Origin: Acinetobacter higginsii
Lineage (GTDB): Bacteria > Pseudomonadota > Gammaproteobacteria > Pseudomonadales > Moraxellaceae
DNA length: 64,000 nucleotides
Direction of reading: 5' to 3'
Assembly (NCBI RefSeq): GCF_000369525.1
Contig: NZ_KB850072.1
Coordinates: 186,001 to 250,000 of the forward strand
Below, one piece after another: positions 9,698 through 18,996 of this stretch (the first letter of the stretch is position 1; every line of letters begins with the position of its first letter). The notes under the pieces are model-generated. The model saw nothing but the letters and a program-made list of their open reading frames with translations. It was not told the DNA's origin and ran no database searches. The position numbers were made by a program, and so were the translations under genes.

Positions 9698-10741
9698 TTA
9701 GTTGGTTTTCATCTCTAAAACCAATTGATTGATCAGATCAGCTGCTTCCAATTCTCTGATTTGTGTAACATTGCTGCCCGCCCAAAAGGCACCATAACTA
9801 AAATCATGCTGTCCGCCAGCAACACTCATTAACTGTTTAGCTAAATCATAGGTATATGGATAAGCAGGGACTTTAGGGCGATTGGGTGAATCAATCTGTG
9901 TATGCCAAGTCCCGAGTAAGCCCCGTGCAGGTCGGCCAGAAAGACTGGCACTGATTTGAGTAATGTTCTGGTTAAATAGAGCTTTACGGTAGGCTGCATT
10001 TGCACTTGAACTTTTACATTGTACAAATGCTGTACCTAATTGCACCGCAGCAGCTCCTAGTTTCAGCATGGTTCTAGCCTGTTCGCCATTCATAATCCCA
10101 CCTGCGGCAATCACAGGGATCGTACAATGTTGAGTGATCAAGGATACTAAATCAGACGTCTTGATGGCTGCATCAAACTGTTGATTGAAAATACCACGAT
10201 GACCTCCTGCCTCAATTCCTTGTGCGATAATGATATCAATGCCAGCAGCCTCAATCGCTTGGGCTTCAAGCAAATTGGTTGCAGAGACCATCGTGATAAT
10301 CTTGGCATCTTTTAGTGCTTGAATTTGATGGGGGTGTGGAATCCCAAAATGAAAACTCACCGCTTTGGGGCTAGTTTCAAGTACTACATGTAGATAGTCA
10401 TCATTGTCTAAAAAGCTGGGATAAATACAATTCAGGTGTGTGGGTGGTTCTGCTTTAAACTTCTCAAATTGAGGACGAAGATAATCAATCCAATGTTGTG
10501 CAGTTTCAGGATTCAAAGGTTCTGATTGATGACAAAAGAAATTCACCTGAAAGGGCTGATCTGTTAACGCTTGAGTTTTTAAAATCTGGGCTTTAGCTGC
10601 TTCCGGCGTATTTGCACCAAGACCTAAGGAACCTAATGCACCTTGATTAGAAACTTCTGCAGCAAGTTCTGGTGTCGAAACGCCTGCCATTGGCGCAAGT
10701 AAAATCGGATGTTTTATTTCTAATAATTGTAAAATTGACAT
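9698..10741 (-). CDS. Nitronate monooxygenase (2-nitropropane dioxygenase family)
   Basis: A 347-residue FMN-dependent TIM-barrel enzyme that oxidatively detoxifies alkyl nitronates such as propionate-3-nitronate. The N-terminus P-I-L-L-A-P-M-A-G-V is the family's FMN-binding start. The phosphate-binding loop and catalytic His region appear as QGIEAGGHRG (about residue 175-185). The second phosphate loop is AAGGIMNGEQ followed by GAAAVQLGTAF. Length matches class I NMOs. The gene is monocistronic, ends at a shared terminator with the adhesin gene, and has no obvious pathway partner nearby. Substrate is inferred from the family only. Confidence 0.9.
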   Translation of the reverse strand: MSILQLLEIKHPILLAPMAGVSTPELAAEVSNQGALGSLGLGANTPEAAKAQILKTQALTDQPFQVNFFCHQSEPLNPETAQHWIDYLRPQFEKFKAEPPTHLNCIYPSFLDNDDYLHVVLETSPKAVSFHFGIPHPHQIQALKDAKIITMVSATNLLEAQAIEAAGIDIIIAQGIEAGGHRGIFNQQFDAAIKTSDLVSLITQHCTIPVIAAGGIMNGEQARTMLKLGAAAVQLGTAFVQCKSSSANAAYRKALFNQNITQISASLSGRPARGLLGTWHTQIDSPNRPKVPAYPYTYDLAKQLMSVAGGQHDFSYGAFWAGSNVTQIRELEAADLINQLVLEMKTN

Positions 10742-10860
10742 GATGCTTTACTCATTCCATTTTTAACCACCTTAACGTAAAAACAAAAAGGCTTGCAAAT
10801 AATAATCGCTATTTACTTGTTGAATATAGAGGTTATTTTTATATTAAAAAACTTAGCTTT

Positions 10861-11562
10861 CTATATAGGCGTGACATTAAACAGAGAGCCGACCCAACTA
10901 GAAAATGCCATTGCCAAGATGCCCCATAACGTAATACGTATACTGCCTTTTAACATAGAGGTACGTGCGAAGTAACTGGATAAAGTACCTAATAAGGCCA
11001 ATGAAATAACACCCGTGATCAGGACTGAGCGTGCGACCCACGTGCTTGGACTGAGTAAAATCGCGAGCATGGGGAGGGCTGCGCCACAAGAGAAAGACGC
11101 TGCTGAGGATAAAGCCGCTTGAACTGGGTTGGCAGCAGTATTTTCGTGAATCCCAATTTCATCTCGTGCATGTGCACCGAGAGCATCGTGTTCAGTCAGT
11201 TGCTTGGCAACCTCGTGGGCAAGCTCTGGATTCAAACCGCGTGAAATATAAATCTGAGTCAGTTCTTTTAATTCAGCATGCGGGTTTTTCTCTAGTTCTC
11301 TAGCCTCAAATCGCAGATCAGATTTTTCAATGTCTTCTTGAGATTTGACCGAAATGTATTCGCCAGCTGCCATTGAGGTAGCACCAGAAATGAGTCCTGC
11401 GATACAGGTAATCAATAAGGTATGAGAACTTGCGCCGCTTGCAGCCATACCCATAATTAAACTGGTGACGGAAATAATGCCATCATTGGCACCTAAAACA
11501 GCGGCTCTCAGCCAGCCAGAACGTTGTATCACATGCGGTTCTGCATGTTGGGAATAGGACAT
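10861..11562 (-). CDS. VIT1/CCC1-family Fe2+/Mn2+ transporter
   Basis: A 233-residue inner-membrane protein. The N-terminus contains the family signature LGANDGIISV with a Gly-rich first helix, followed by MAAGEYISVKSQ. A soluble acidic/Glu-rich insert (about residues 75-140) corresponds to the metal-binding domain of VIT1. Three more hydrophobic helices follow, for five predicted in total. Bacterial members export or sequester iron or manganese. The gene is single, facing away from the polysaccharide locus, with an upstream region shared with the divergent gene at 11793. Confidence 0.88.
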   Translation of the reverse strand: MSYSQHAEPHVIQRSGWLRAAVLGANDGIISVTSLIMGMAASGASSHTLLITCIAGLISGATSMAAGEYISVKSQEDIEKSDLRFEARELEKNPHAELKELTQIYISRGLNPELAHEVAKQLTEHDALGAHARDEIGIHENTAANPVQAALSSAASFSCGAALPMLAILLSPSTWVARSVLITGVISLALLGTLSSYFARTSMLKGSIRITLWGILAMAFSSWVGSLFNVTPI

Positions 11563-11687
11563 AATCTTGCTCTTTTAGATTGAGTGAATTTCATTATTTA
11601 TAAAAGTGAATGTAGCGAATATTTGTAAAATTCTATTGATGATTCATAAACTTAATCTATTATAAAATAACTTATTTTAACGATAGC

Positions 11688-11709
11688 ATAACCATGATTT
11701 GGTTATAAT
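11688..11709 (+). promoter_or_regulatory. Inverted repeat with overlapping -10-like box upstream of the NfrA-like gene
   Basis: ATAACC (11688-11693) and GGTTAT (11701-11706) form a 6-bp inverted repeat with a 7-bp spacer. The right arm runs into TATAAT (11704-11709). It lies in the 230-bp region between divergent genes, about 85 bases before the ATG at 11793. No good -35 box is visible at 17 bp, so an activator-dependent or different promoter is possible. Confidence 0.3.
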
Positions 11710-11792
11710 ATGTGAATAATTTAACACTTTAACTTTAGATTACATTGACTTTTTATTGTCTATATTCTGAGTATTTTTAGTTGAGATCTGCG

Positions 11793-13007
11793 ATGAACAA
11801 TTCCAAAAATAAGCTGCTGAGTCATACACTATTAATTTTAGGTCTTATCTTACCAGTTCAATATGCATTCAGTGCTGATTCTGATTTTGTCAAAGAAGGG
11901 GATGCAGCATATAAACCAGGTAACCCAATTTATGATCGTTGGGACAAGTTTTATAAAATTGAACAAAGCCAGCCAGTAGAAGCTGAGAACATCTTGCTTG
12001 AATTAGGACAACTCACGCCACAAGATATCAAGGTTTGGAAAAGTCTGACTTATTTGCAGATTCGCTTAAATAAACAAAATGATGCTATTCAAAGTGTGCG
12101 TAAGGCTGAACAGCTTGCACCCGAAGATGATCAACTGAAATTACAAGAAGCTTATTTGTTGAATCAGCAAAAAAGGAACAAAGAAGCCTTAGTGATTTTT
12201 AAGAATTTATCGACCTCATCCGACGCTGAAATTGCTGCAAAAGCGCAGCAAGCAGTGCAAAACCTGAGCGGGGCATCTGTTCCCTTGACGTTTAAAGATG
12301 TGTATTTTGCCCCGTCTTATGAGTCACGTTATGACGATTTCATTTTTCCCTTAAAAATGCGTTATGGGAAGAATCTTGATAATGGACGGGCGCAAGTCTA
12401 TGGCTTTGTGAATCTAAACCGTGACACAAAATCTAAAGGCGGCGTACGTCCAGAAATTATTGATGAGAATGCAGTGACGATTGGTGTAGGAGCGAACTAT
12501 CAACCGTGGCAATCAATTCCGATCCGTGCTTATTTAGAAGTGGGTGGCAGCTATGATCTAATTGACCGTAATCGGGATAAATTCCGGGAAAGTGTGGTGG
12601 GTGGGGTCACTGGCTATCAAGAGTGGTATGCAAACCCAGCGATTGAGCAGCGTACGATTTGGAATGATTATTTTGCGGATCTGTATGGCAATGTCGCGAG
12701 TTACTCTCGCGAGGACTATAATGTAATTGCTGATTTACGCTTGCGTTCAGGCTTTAATGTATATCGCGGTGAAGCAGGTACCGTACAAGCCTATGGCAAA
12801 CTGCATACTTTGGCAGATTCTAAAGGCGAAAATTACAATAATTTATTTGAATATGGTGCAGGCGTTGCATGGCAGCCGTTTAACTATGTTCCAGTAAAAT
12901 TAAGAGTTGAACGACTGTATGGACATTACTTTAAAGATGCTTTAGCTGATGGCACTGAAAACTATAACAACACACGTACTGAGCTGGTTTTTTATAAGAG
13001 TTTTTAA
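11793..13007 (+). CDS. NfrA-like outer-membrane polysaccharide porin with N-terminal TPRs
   Basis: The start is the ATG at 11793 (GAGA 6 bases upstream), giving 404 residues. An earlier TTG at 11781 is in frame but less likely. A signal peptide (LLILGLILPVQYAFSA) is followed by three or so TPR-like helical repeats (about residues 30-150, e.g. DIKVWKSLTYLQIRLNK and AEQLAPEDDQLKLQEAYLL). The rest is a beta-rich region of ~250 residues with alternating aromatic strands ending in Phe (VFYKSF), typical of an outer-membrane barrel. This is the layout of the C-terminal part of E. coli NfrA (phage N4 adsorption protein A) and of the TPR-porin exporters PgaA/BcsC. The wecB-type gene 2 bp downstream strengthens the NfrA reading, since NfrA, NfrB and WecB work together in E. 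coli. Inferred role: export channel for a polysaccharide made by the opposing operon. Confidence 0.65.
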   Translation: MNNSKNKLLSHTLLILGLILPVQYAFSADSDFVKEGDAAYKPGNPIYDRWDKFYKIEQSQPVEAENILLELGQLTPQDIKVWKSLTYLQIRLNKQNDAIQSVRKAEQLAPEDDQLKLQEAYLLNQQKRNKEALVIFKNLSTSSDAEIAAKAQQAVQNLSGASVPLTFKDVYFAPSYESRYDDFIFPLKMRYGKNLDNGRAQVYGFVNLNRDTKSKGGVRPEIIDENAVTIGVGANYQPWQSIPIRAYLEVGGSYDLIDRNRDKFRESVVGGVTGYQEWYANPAIEQRTIWNDYFADLYGNVASYSREDYNVIADLRLRSGFNVYRGEAGTVQAYGKLHTLADSKGENYNNLFEYGAGVAWQPFNYVPVKLRVERLYGHYFKDALADGTENYNNTRTELVFYKSF

Positions 13008-13009
13008 CT

Positions 13010-14137
13010 ATGAAAAAAATGATATCGATTGTGTTCGGAACACGACCTGAACTGATTAAATTAGCACCTGTTATTCTGCAGGCCCGGCAAGACCCTCGTT
13101 TTCAGGTCGAAGTTATTTTCACAGGTCAGCATGATGAGTTAGTTCGTGATGCGATTGAATTCTTTCAAATAAAAATTGATCATCGTTTAAAAATGATGAA
13201 TGCAGGCCAAAGCCTAAATCAATTATTGATACAAGGTCTAAGTCAGTTAGAAGGTGTTTTTAATGATGGGCAACAGCGTGATGCAATTATCATTCAAGGT
13301 GATACCACAACTGTTTTAGCTGCTGGATTAGTCGCGTTTTCTATGAAAATTCCAGTCGCTCATGTTGAAGCAGGTTTACGTTCTTATGATTTAGCGCATC
13401 CATTTCCCGAAGAGGGCAATCGCCAACTGGTTTCACGAATTACTCAGTGGCATTTCGCACCAACAGAGCAGTCGAAGCAAAACTTACTGCAGGAGCATAT
13501 TGCGGCCAATACAATTACGGTAACAGGGAATACAGTAGTTGATGCGGTCTATTTAGGTCGAGAGTTGATTCAGCGTAAAGGTGCTGAACAGAATTATTTA
13601 CAGCAACATGCTTTGAATTTTCCCATCGATGCTCGCGTGGTCTTAATTACGGCTCATCGTCGTGAAAATTTTGGTGAGGGCATTCAGAACATCTGTCATG
13701 CTGTACAGCATTTAGCACAAAAATATAAGGATGTGCATTTTGTTTGGCCTGTGCATTTGAATCCAGCCGTACATGATCTCGTTCATGCTCAATTTGATGG
13801 ACATGCACAAGTACATTTGGTTAAGCCACTCGATTATCCAAGTTTACTTGCTGTGATTGATCGGGCTAGTTTTATTTTAACGGATTCAGGTGGTCTACAA
13901 GAGGAAAGTCCTTCATTCCATAAACCGGTATTGATTTTAAGAGAGACAACGGAGCGTCCTGAGGTCGTACAAGTGGGGGCAGGGATATTGGTTGGAACGG
14001 ATCAAGCAAAGATTGTCACTGAAGCTGAAAAATTATTGTCTGACCAAGCTCATTATGCACGTATGGCCAATGTCCCGAATCCTTTTGGAGATGGGAAGGC
14101 TTCACAACGTATTTTAGACCAAATTGCAGATGGTTAG
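13010..14137 (+). CDS. wecB: UDP-N-acetylglucosamine 2-epimerase (non-hydrolysing, WecB type)
   Basis: A 375-residue enzyme interconverting UDP-GlcNAc and UDP-ManNAc. The start FGTRPELIKLAPV is the family N-terminal motif. Also visible are the conserved VHGDTTT-equivalent QGDTTTVLA, the catalytic region HVEAGLRS, the FPEEGNR motif, TAHRRENFG and DSGGLQEE, all in the usual order and spacing. Length equals E. coli WecB (376). It starts 2 bp after the stop of the NfrA-like gene, so the two are co-transcribed. In this context it most likely supplies UDP-ManNAc to the GT2 synthase on the opposite strand, rather than to enterobacterial common antigen, whose genes are absent here. Confidence 0.92.
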   Translation: MKKMISIVFGTRPELIKLAPVILQARQDPRFQVEVIFTGQHDELVRDAIEFFQIKIDHRLKMMNAGQSLNQLLIQGLSQLEGVFNDGQQRDAIIIQGDTTTVLAAGLVAFSMKIPVAHVEAGLRSYDLAHPFPEEGNRQLVSRITQWHFAPTEQSKQNLLQEHIAANTITVTGNTVVDAVYLGRELIQRKGAEQNYLQQHALNFPIDARVVLITAHRRENFGEGIQNICHAVQHLAQKYKDVHFVWPVHLNPAVHDLVHAQFDGHAQVHLVKPLDYPSLLAVIDRASFILTDSGGLQEESPSFHKPVLILRETTERPEVVQVGAGILVGTDQAKIVTEAEKLLSDQAHYARMANVPNPFGDGKASQRILDQIADG

Positions 14138-14149
14138 TCTCATGATTGA

Positions 14150-15028
14150 TTAGCTGTATTTGAGTTTATACCACAATGCGACTACATAAACTGTCATACG
14201 GTTCATATAATGTGGACCGTCAAAAATATAGACAGTTTGCCCTTCGTAGGCTTTCAACTGCTGCATGACCTCCCAAGGATAGGCGGAGCGAAACTTTCCA
14301 CCTTTCATAGGACGAAACGCTTCTAACACAATCACAATCTTGTCTTTGCCAAACTCTTTTTGAAGGTCTTCTAATACAATACGTGCTTGTTGTGGTGTAC
14401 GTGTTCCAACGCCAACACCATCTTGGAAGAACACACCCGTATGGCTTGGCAACCAACTTTTTAACCAAGAATCTAGATGCTCTGGTGCCTGCTCTCCACT
14501 ATAGATACTGATCCACAGGGGTTTAGGTAAAGTTCGGATCGCTTTGGCTAGATCATCAACACAGATCCAGCTTGGGTCGGCTTCTACAGGAAAGTAATAA
14601 CCTTTAAGAGGAATGAACTTGGTATTCTCTATTATTTTTTTAGAATTTTCAGCAAGTTGTAATACATTGGAACGAGCTAGCTTCTCATCATATTCTCCTG
14701 CTAATCCAAGTAAAATATGCTGAGCCCATGCTTTTTGCTGGAGCTGTTTCAGATTAATGTTTTTATCCCATTTTTCTAAACCCATGTCATGATCAAACCA
14801 TGATTTAGATTGCACCACCGACCATTGTGGCACGAAAGTAGAAACACCCAGTAAGTCCCAATTGCCTGACGGTGGCGTTGTAGCCAAGTCAGGTTGCCAG
14901 AACATACCTTCAATTTGTGGAGGTTGTACATCTGTTTTGAGATGATGGATACAACCTCCTAAAAATAACAGGGCTGATAAAGCAAGCGTGATTAACGTTG
15001 TGGATTTAGTCAGCCTTATTTTTAGCAT
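14150..15028 (-). CDS. Lipoprotein of the polysaccharide operon, possible glycoside-hydrolase-like fold
   Basis: The start at 15028 (MLKIRLTK) gives 292 residues with a signal peptide and a lipobox (LFLGGC, Cys near residue 26). The open frame continues upstream to 15064 but without a leader. The protein overlaps the end of the BcsB-like gene by 23 bp, implying coupled translation. Seen in the body: alternating hydrophobic strands with conserved-looking acidic patches (YYFPVEADPSW, FFQDGVGVG, IVIVLEAFRPM, YIFDGPHY), reminiscent of TIM-barrel DUF4434-type or glycoside hydrolase proteins. By analogy with PgaB, BcsZ or PelA, a periplasmic enzyme that trims or modifies the exported polymer is plausible, but no catalytic residue can be assigned with certainty. 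Confidence 0.55.
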   Translation of the reverse strand: MLKIRLTKSTTLITLALSALLFLGGCIHHLKTDVQPPQIEGMFWQPDLATTPPSGNWDLLGVSTFVPQWSVVQSKSWFDHDMGLEKWDKNINLKQLQQKAWAQHILLGLAGEYDEKLARSNVLQLAENSKKIIENTKFIPLKGYYFPVEADPSWICVDDLAKAIRTLPKPLWISIYSGEQAPEHLDSWLKSWLPSHTGVFFQDGVGVGTRTPQQARIVLEDLQKEFGKDKIVIVLEAFRPMKGGKFRSAYPWEVMQQLKAYEGQTVYIFDGPHYMNRMTVYVVALWYKLKYS

Positions 15029-16853
15029 TTGGTCTTTTTCGCCAGTACCAGAGCAAAATTGCAAGAACCATGATAGCAGAGATTATAACGACCAAGATAA
15101 AGAATGATGATTGCTTAACAAGAGGGGCTTTCTGGTTACCGACCATAATCTTTTGTAAAATGAAGACCTGACCACTTTCAGTTACCAATATCTTGCTGGC
15201 ATTATTGGGGATATTTTGTTGAACCTTTTCCCAAAGCTTGGTGAAGTTTTGAGCGCCTTGCATCGAGTCAGTAATAATATCAAAGCGTTGATCATGGAAA
15301 CTGACCAAGAAGCCATTCACAGTCGCAGGTGGGTAAAGTGTGCTTTGGTGCATTAATACCTGTTGGCGATAGATATTGGGGTTGACCTGTACATTGAGAA
15401 GTTCGGGTTTTGCTGGATCAAGTTTGACTAGATTGAGTGGGATTGGATCATTGGTCATCAGCATTTTTTTAGCCACTTGGCTGACGATCATCGCGATTTC
15501 CAAGCTTCCCGCATTGCTATCAATCGCAATGGTTGGATGGGTTGCAAAAGTCATTGATAAGGATGCAACCCCATTTTTGAGTTTATGTGGGAGTTTTACC
15601 GTCGACTTTTGTGTATCAATCCAGAGAGAACCTTTTGCGGTTGGTAAACATTGTGAATTTACAATCACCGAATTTTCAAGCTTTAAGTTAAAGGTCGTAT
15701 TGTTCGAAATAGTTTTGGCAAAATAGTTAAATTGACGGTTAACGGGGTCCGAATCTAAATTGGCTGTTTTCAAACTCCCCGCAAAACCGCCATCAATCCA
15801 AGTGGTAATGTTAGAGCCTTCCAATAAACCACTCTGCACACGCAATGCAATTTGACCTTGTAAAATATCCGTTGGCTGCCAAACTGCGGGGAAGTTGAGG
15901 AAGAGATTTTTTTCAGCTTGGTTCAAGCGGAAATCACTAATACCTAAATCGGCAAGGGTGTGAATTTGTTTGATTTTAGCCCAGTTTGGTGCTGCAAGCT
16001 TATTGGGAAGAAAGGTTGCTGAGGTATTCAGTTGTTGTAAATATTCTGAATTGAGTAAGCCGTTAATTGCAGAGGTTAGTTTTTCTGGTTGGTCATATTG
16101 AATTTGTAATGTTGGAATATCATTGGCAGTGCTAATTTGCACTAAAGTCCCTTTAGGTAAAGGACTGGCTGATTTTAAAATTTCAATATAAAAGTTGGGT
16201 GTTTGCTCCGTTGGTGCGTTTTGTTCATACCATTGGATAGGCGTGACTGAACCCCATGCACTGATCAAACGTCCTAGCATTGAAGCTTCATTGACATTTG
16301 CGGGATTATATTTCAAGACTCCAACAAATGGCGTTGGACGGACAACCTGTGGGTTAAATAAAGCATCAGGCAAATCTTTTAAGCGATAAACGGGGCGGTG
16401 GCGTGTATATTCAATTTTAGAATTACTTAAATAAGTTACCTGATCGACATCCTCACTACAGAAGGTAGTTCGGTCAGCAGCAGGCGAGGTATTTGGCGAA
16501 TACTGCTGTAAAATAAAATCTAAACGATGAAAACCGTTTTGAGTTGCAGGAATGTCGAAGCTTAATGTACCGTCGCCATTTAAGGTGGTGTTGTAGATCA
16601 GCTTGTCATCAAATTTGACGAGTAAAGTGGTGAAATGCTCTGTGGAGTAATCGCTAGTAAAACGGATGTTCTGCCATTCAGAGCCTTTGCCCACATAAAA
16701 GAAGTGCGGTTCAATGGTATATTTATTGGACGTGTTGATGTTGTCAAAGGTCCATGTATTTAATGTATCCGCAGATGTGAATACGGGCAAGGAGAGGACT
16801 ACACTTGCAAGCATAGCTTTTAAAAATGGATGATGTAAGGTTTTATTTTTCAT
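15006..16853 (-). CDS. BcsB-like periplasmic co-polymerase subunit
   Basis: A 615-residue protein with an N-terminal signal peptide (MLASVVLSLPVFTSA), a long beta-rich periplasmic part and one C-terminal transmembrane helix (FFILVVIISAIMVLAILLWYW) followed by a basic tail. This is the topology of the cellulose synthase regulatory subunit BcsB, which carries carbohydrate-binding and flavodoxin-like domains and guides the nascent chain. It is shorter than typical BcsB (~750). It lies one base after the GT2 synthase gene, as bcsB does in bcs operons. Inferred role: periplasmic partner of the synthase at 16854, bridging to the NfrA-like channel. Confidence 0.65.
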   Translation of the reverse strand: MKNKTLHHPFLKAMLASVVLSLPVFTSADTLNTWTFDNINTSNKYTIEPHFFYVGKGSEWQNIRFTSDYSTEHFTTLLVKFDDKLIYNTTLNGDGTLSFDIPATQNGFHRLDFILQQYSPNTSPAADRTTFCSEDVDQVTYLSNSKIEYTRHRPVYRLKDLPDALFNPQVVRPTPFVGVLKYNPANVNEASMLGRLISAWGSVTPIQWYEQNAPTEQTPNFYIEILKSASPLPKGTLVQISTANDIPTLQIQYDQPEKLTSAINGLLNSEYLQQLNTSATFLPNKLAAPNWAKIKQIHTLADLGISDFRLNQAEKNLFLNFPAVWQPTDILQGQIALRVQSGLLEGSNITTWIDGGFAGSLKTANLDSDPVNRQFNYFAKTISNNTTFNLKLENSVIVNSQCLPTAKGSLWIDTQKSTVKLPHKLKNGVASLSMTFATHPTIAIDSNAGSLEIAMIVSQVAKKMLMTNDPIPLNLVKLDPAKPELLNVQVNPNIYRQQVLMHQSTLYPPATVNGFLVSFHDQRFDIITDSMQGAQNFTKLWEKVQQNIPNNASKILVTESGQVFILQKIMVGNQKAPLVKQSSFFILVVIISAIMVLAILLWYWRKRPNAKNKAD

Positions 16854-18104
16854 TTATTTTTTCTCCTTGCTACGCTCAGTTTTATACCACTGTAACGAGT
16901 TTCCCTGAATCTTATTTTTAAGCATGTCATAAGCCGCTTTAAACACGATAAATAAGAATACTTGTGAATACGTGACATAAGATAAAACCGCGAAGAAATA
17001 TAGTTGAGGTTTGGCTCTTTCTAAAGATAGAGTGAACCACATTTGTGCGACATATAAACAGAAGGATAGGCCCCAAAGTAACGTAAATGGACCAGGAACA
17101 GTAATCCCTGCAATACCCAATAAGCCTAACGTTAAAGTGATGTGACTCCAGATCAGTGCAGGTACAAATAGCACATAGCACATGATGTTGTTAAAAATTT
17201 CGATGCCGATAGGGAATGGTTTTCGAAGTGCGATCGGTAAATATTTACTGGTAACGTAGAAATTCCCTTGAGTCCAACGTGAGCGTTGTTTTACAAATAC
17301 ACTTAGAGAAGGAGGGTCTTGTTGCCAACCAACCGCGTAGGGTACCCACTTAATCCGTCTTTGCCCGAGGAAAATTCTAAAGCTCATCTCGGTATCATCG
17401 ACCAAAGATTTTTCATCAAAACCACCTAGCGTTTCTAGAGCATCGCGCCAGATTACGTAATTGGTGCCCATTAAGGTCGACAGTTCAAAACGCTGCCAAC
17501 GGCCACCTTGGAAAATCCATTGGAAGAAAATAAACTCGATCGCAATAAAACGAGTCAAAATACTGTCACGCCAGTTACGGGTACGGACTTTACCATTCAC
17601 TGCGACTAATTTTTTATCGGCCAGCAAGGTCTGGGCTAATAGGCGGACACAGTCGGGTTCAGGGGTACTATCAGCATCGTAGACGACGATCAGTTCTCCC
17701 GTGGCATGCGGTAAACCGTTGTTGAGTGTACGAGATTTACCTTTGCCACCCATACCTTTCGGTACATTAACAATTTTAATGCAAGGATAAATGGCCGCCA
17801 TTCTTTCAGCAATTTCTAGCGTATTGTCTTTTGAACCATCATTAATCAGTAGTACTTCATAGGCATGTGCAGGATAATCCTGTTGTGCAATCGCATGTAA
17901 AGTGTCTTCGATGACCACACCTTCGTTATAGGCTGGAATCAAGACACTTAATACGGGCCATCGTTCAGGAATAGGCAGATTTTCCAGTTCTTTTGCTGCA
18001 TTTTTAGAATATTTCCATGCCTGAAAGCTCAACCATGCCCAAAAGGCTTGTGGAATCCAAATGCCTAAAAAGCCAAATAAGAAAAGAATATCAATTGCGG
18101 GCAT
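16854..18104 (-). CDS. Processive GT2 family polysaccharide synthase
   Basis: A 416-residue inner-membrane glycosyltransferase. One N-terminal TM helix precedes the GT-A domain, which shows PAYNEG, NDGSKDNT, the metal-binding DAD (VVYDADSTP), GTNY, the acceptor/base motif DDTEMSFR (in place of E-D-x-D) and QRSRWTQG, the Q-x-x-R-W signature of processive synthases such as PgaC, BcsA and HasA. Three or four TM helices follow. No PilZ or MshEN c-di-GMP domain is present, unlike BcsA and E. coli NfrB. It overlaps the upstream gene by 14 bp and abuts the BcsB-like gene. The nearby epimerase suggests UDP-ManNAc or UDP-GlcNAc as donor. PgaC is the obvious alternative label, but pgaA, pgaB and pgaD are missing here. 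Confidence 0.82.
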   Translation of the reverse strand: MPAIDILFLFGFLGIWIPQAFWAWLSFQAWKYSKNAAKELENLPIPERWPVLSVLIPAYNEGVVIEDTLHAIAQQDYPAHAYEVLLINDGSKDNTLEIAERMAAIYPCIKIVNVPKGMGGKGKSRTLNNGLPHATGELIVVYDADSTPEPDCVRLLAQTLLADKKLVAVNGKVRTRNWRDSILTRFIAIEFIFFQWIFQGGRWQRFELSTLMGTNYVIWRDALETLGGFDEKSLVDDTEMSFRIFLGQRRIKWVPYAVGWQQDPPSLSVFVKQRSRWTQGNFYVTSKYLPIALRKPFPIGIEIFNNIMCYVLFVPALIWSHITLTLGLLGIAGITVPGPFTLLWGLSFCLYVAQMWFTLSLERAKPQLYFFAVLSYVTYSQVFLFIVFKAAYDMLKNKIQGNSLQWYKTERSKEKK

Positions 18105-18996
18105 TTATTCTTCTCCTACGAATGATAGAAATAATCAAGATCAGGAGTAATCCGCCGCCAAGTAATAAAGAAATCCAGGAGATAGAACTCCCAAATGTGC
18201 TGAGTAAACTCGGATAATGTGCCGAATAGATATAATCCAGTGGAATAACCACTGTACTTAGCCCAATCAAAATATAGCCAAATAAACTGGTTTCAACTCC
18301 ATCCGTACTGCTGCTAAATTGTGTGCGATTCAGATCCCATGAGATCCCCAGTTTTGGATACTCAATAGTATTTACGGGCATTCCAAGTGGTGGATTAATT
18401 ACCACTTGATAACCTGAGCTTTGTGCAGGATCGGTAATCGCTTGATAAAAATAGTGCTGATGATGTTGAATTTTTCGCGCTGGAATACGTAATTCATCAG
18501 GGAGGTCTGATTGAATAATATAACTACCAGCGGGTTGAGCAATCAGGTTTTCATCCCAACCCGTTTCAATCAATGCCGCTAAGGGACGTAGGCCAATGGC
18601 AGTTGAGAAAGTTGCTTTAGCTGCAAAATACTTTGCATGAGCCATTTGATAGAAGGCAACAGGAATAGCACCTTCATTGACGGCTTTTTTAATTTTATAA
18701 TATTTAACCGCGCTAAAATATTCATTGGGTAAAATCACACCTGGTTTAACGCCTTGTTCAACCAATTGTTTAAAGCTTTCGGAGTCCAACTGATCAGATG
18801 TGAACACAGGCCACCATGTCGCAGGCTGAGGAAAGAATTCAGCAACCGTTTGCGGTGTTTGAATTTGAGTACTTAGATCCGTTTTTGCTGCTTCGATCTG
18901 ACAGTGATAGTACTGCTGATAAAATTGCTGCAAGGTTGTATCTGGGAAATGGCTGGTTGCAACCAGTACACCACAGATATTGAGTAATACTGACAT
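18091..18996 (-). CDS. Unknown membrane-anchored protein of the polysaccharide operon
   Basis: 301 residues, not recognised as any family. The start codon shares one base with the stop of the upstream gene (TGATG). The N-terminus is mildly hydrophobic (LLNICGVLVATSHF). The middle (about 40-235) is a mixed alpha/beta region with many aromatic residues. Two hydrophobic helices lie near the C-terminus (FGYILIGLSTVVIPL and a Gly/Leu/Ile-rich helix) with a basic tail RRRRINARN, suggesting a domain tethered to the inner membrane. Its position directly before the synthase and the 14-bp overlap make it an obligate operon member, perhaps a modification or assembly factor. Confidence 0.6.
   Translation of the reverse strand: MSVLLNICGVLVATSHFPDTTLQQFYQQYYHCQIEAAKTDLSTQIQTPQTVAEFFPQPATWWPVFTSDQLDSESFKQLVEQGVKPGVILPNEYFSAVKYYKIKKAVNEGAIPVAFYQMAHAKYFAAKATFSTAIGLRPLAALIETGWDENLIAQPAGSYIIQSDLPDELRIPARKIQHHQHYFYQAITDPAQSSGYQVVINPPLGMPVNTIEYPKLGISWDLNRTQFSSSTDGVETSLFGYILIGLSTVVIPLDYIYSAHYPSLLSTFGSSISWISLLLGGGLLLILIISIIRRRRINARN

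Noticed and set aside
10793..10975. Small plus-strand open frame between the NMO and VIT genes
   Set aside because: It overlaps the 3' end of the VIT gene on the opposite strand, has no ribosome-binding site, and its composition is that of a shadow frame.
11793..14137. Phage N4-related prophage genes (because of the NfrA/WecB link)
   Set aside because: NfrA and WecB are host functions used as phage receptor; no phage structural, integrase or lysis gene is present.
14150..18104. A standard pgaABCD (poly-GlcNAc) operon
   Set aside because: The synthase is PgaC-like, but no PgaB deacetylase (catalytic His/Asp motifs) or PgaD is visible, and a BcsB-like subunit and WecB are present instead.
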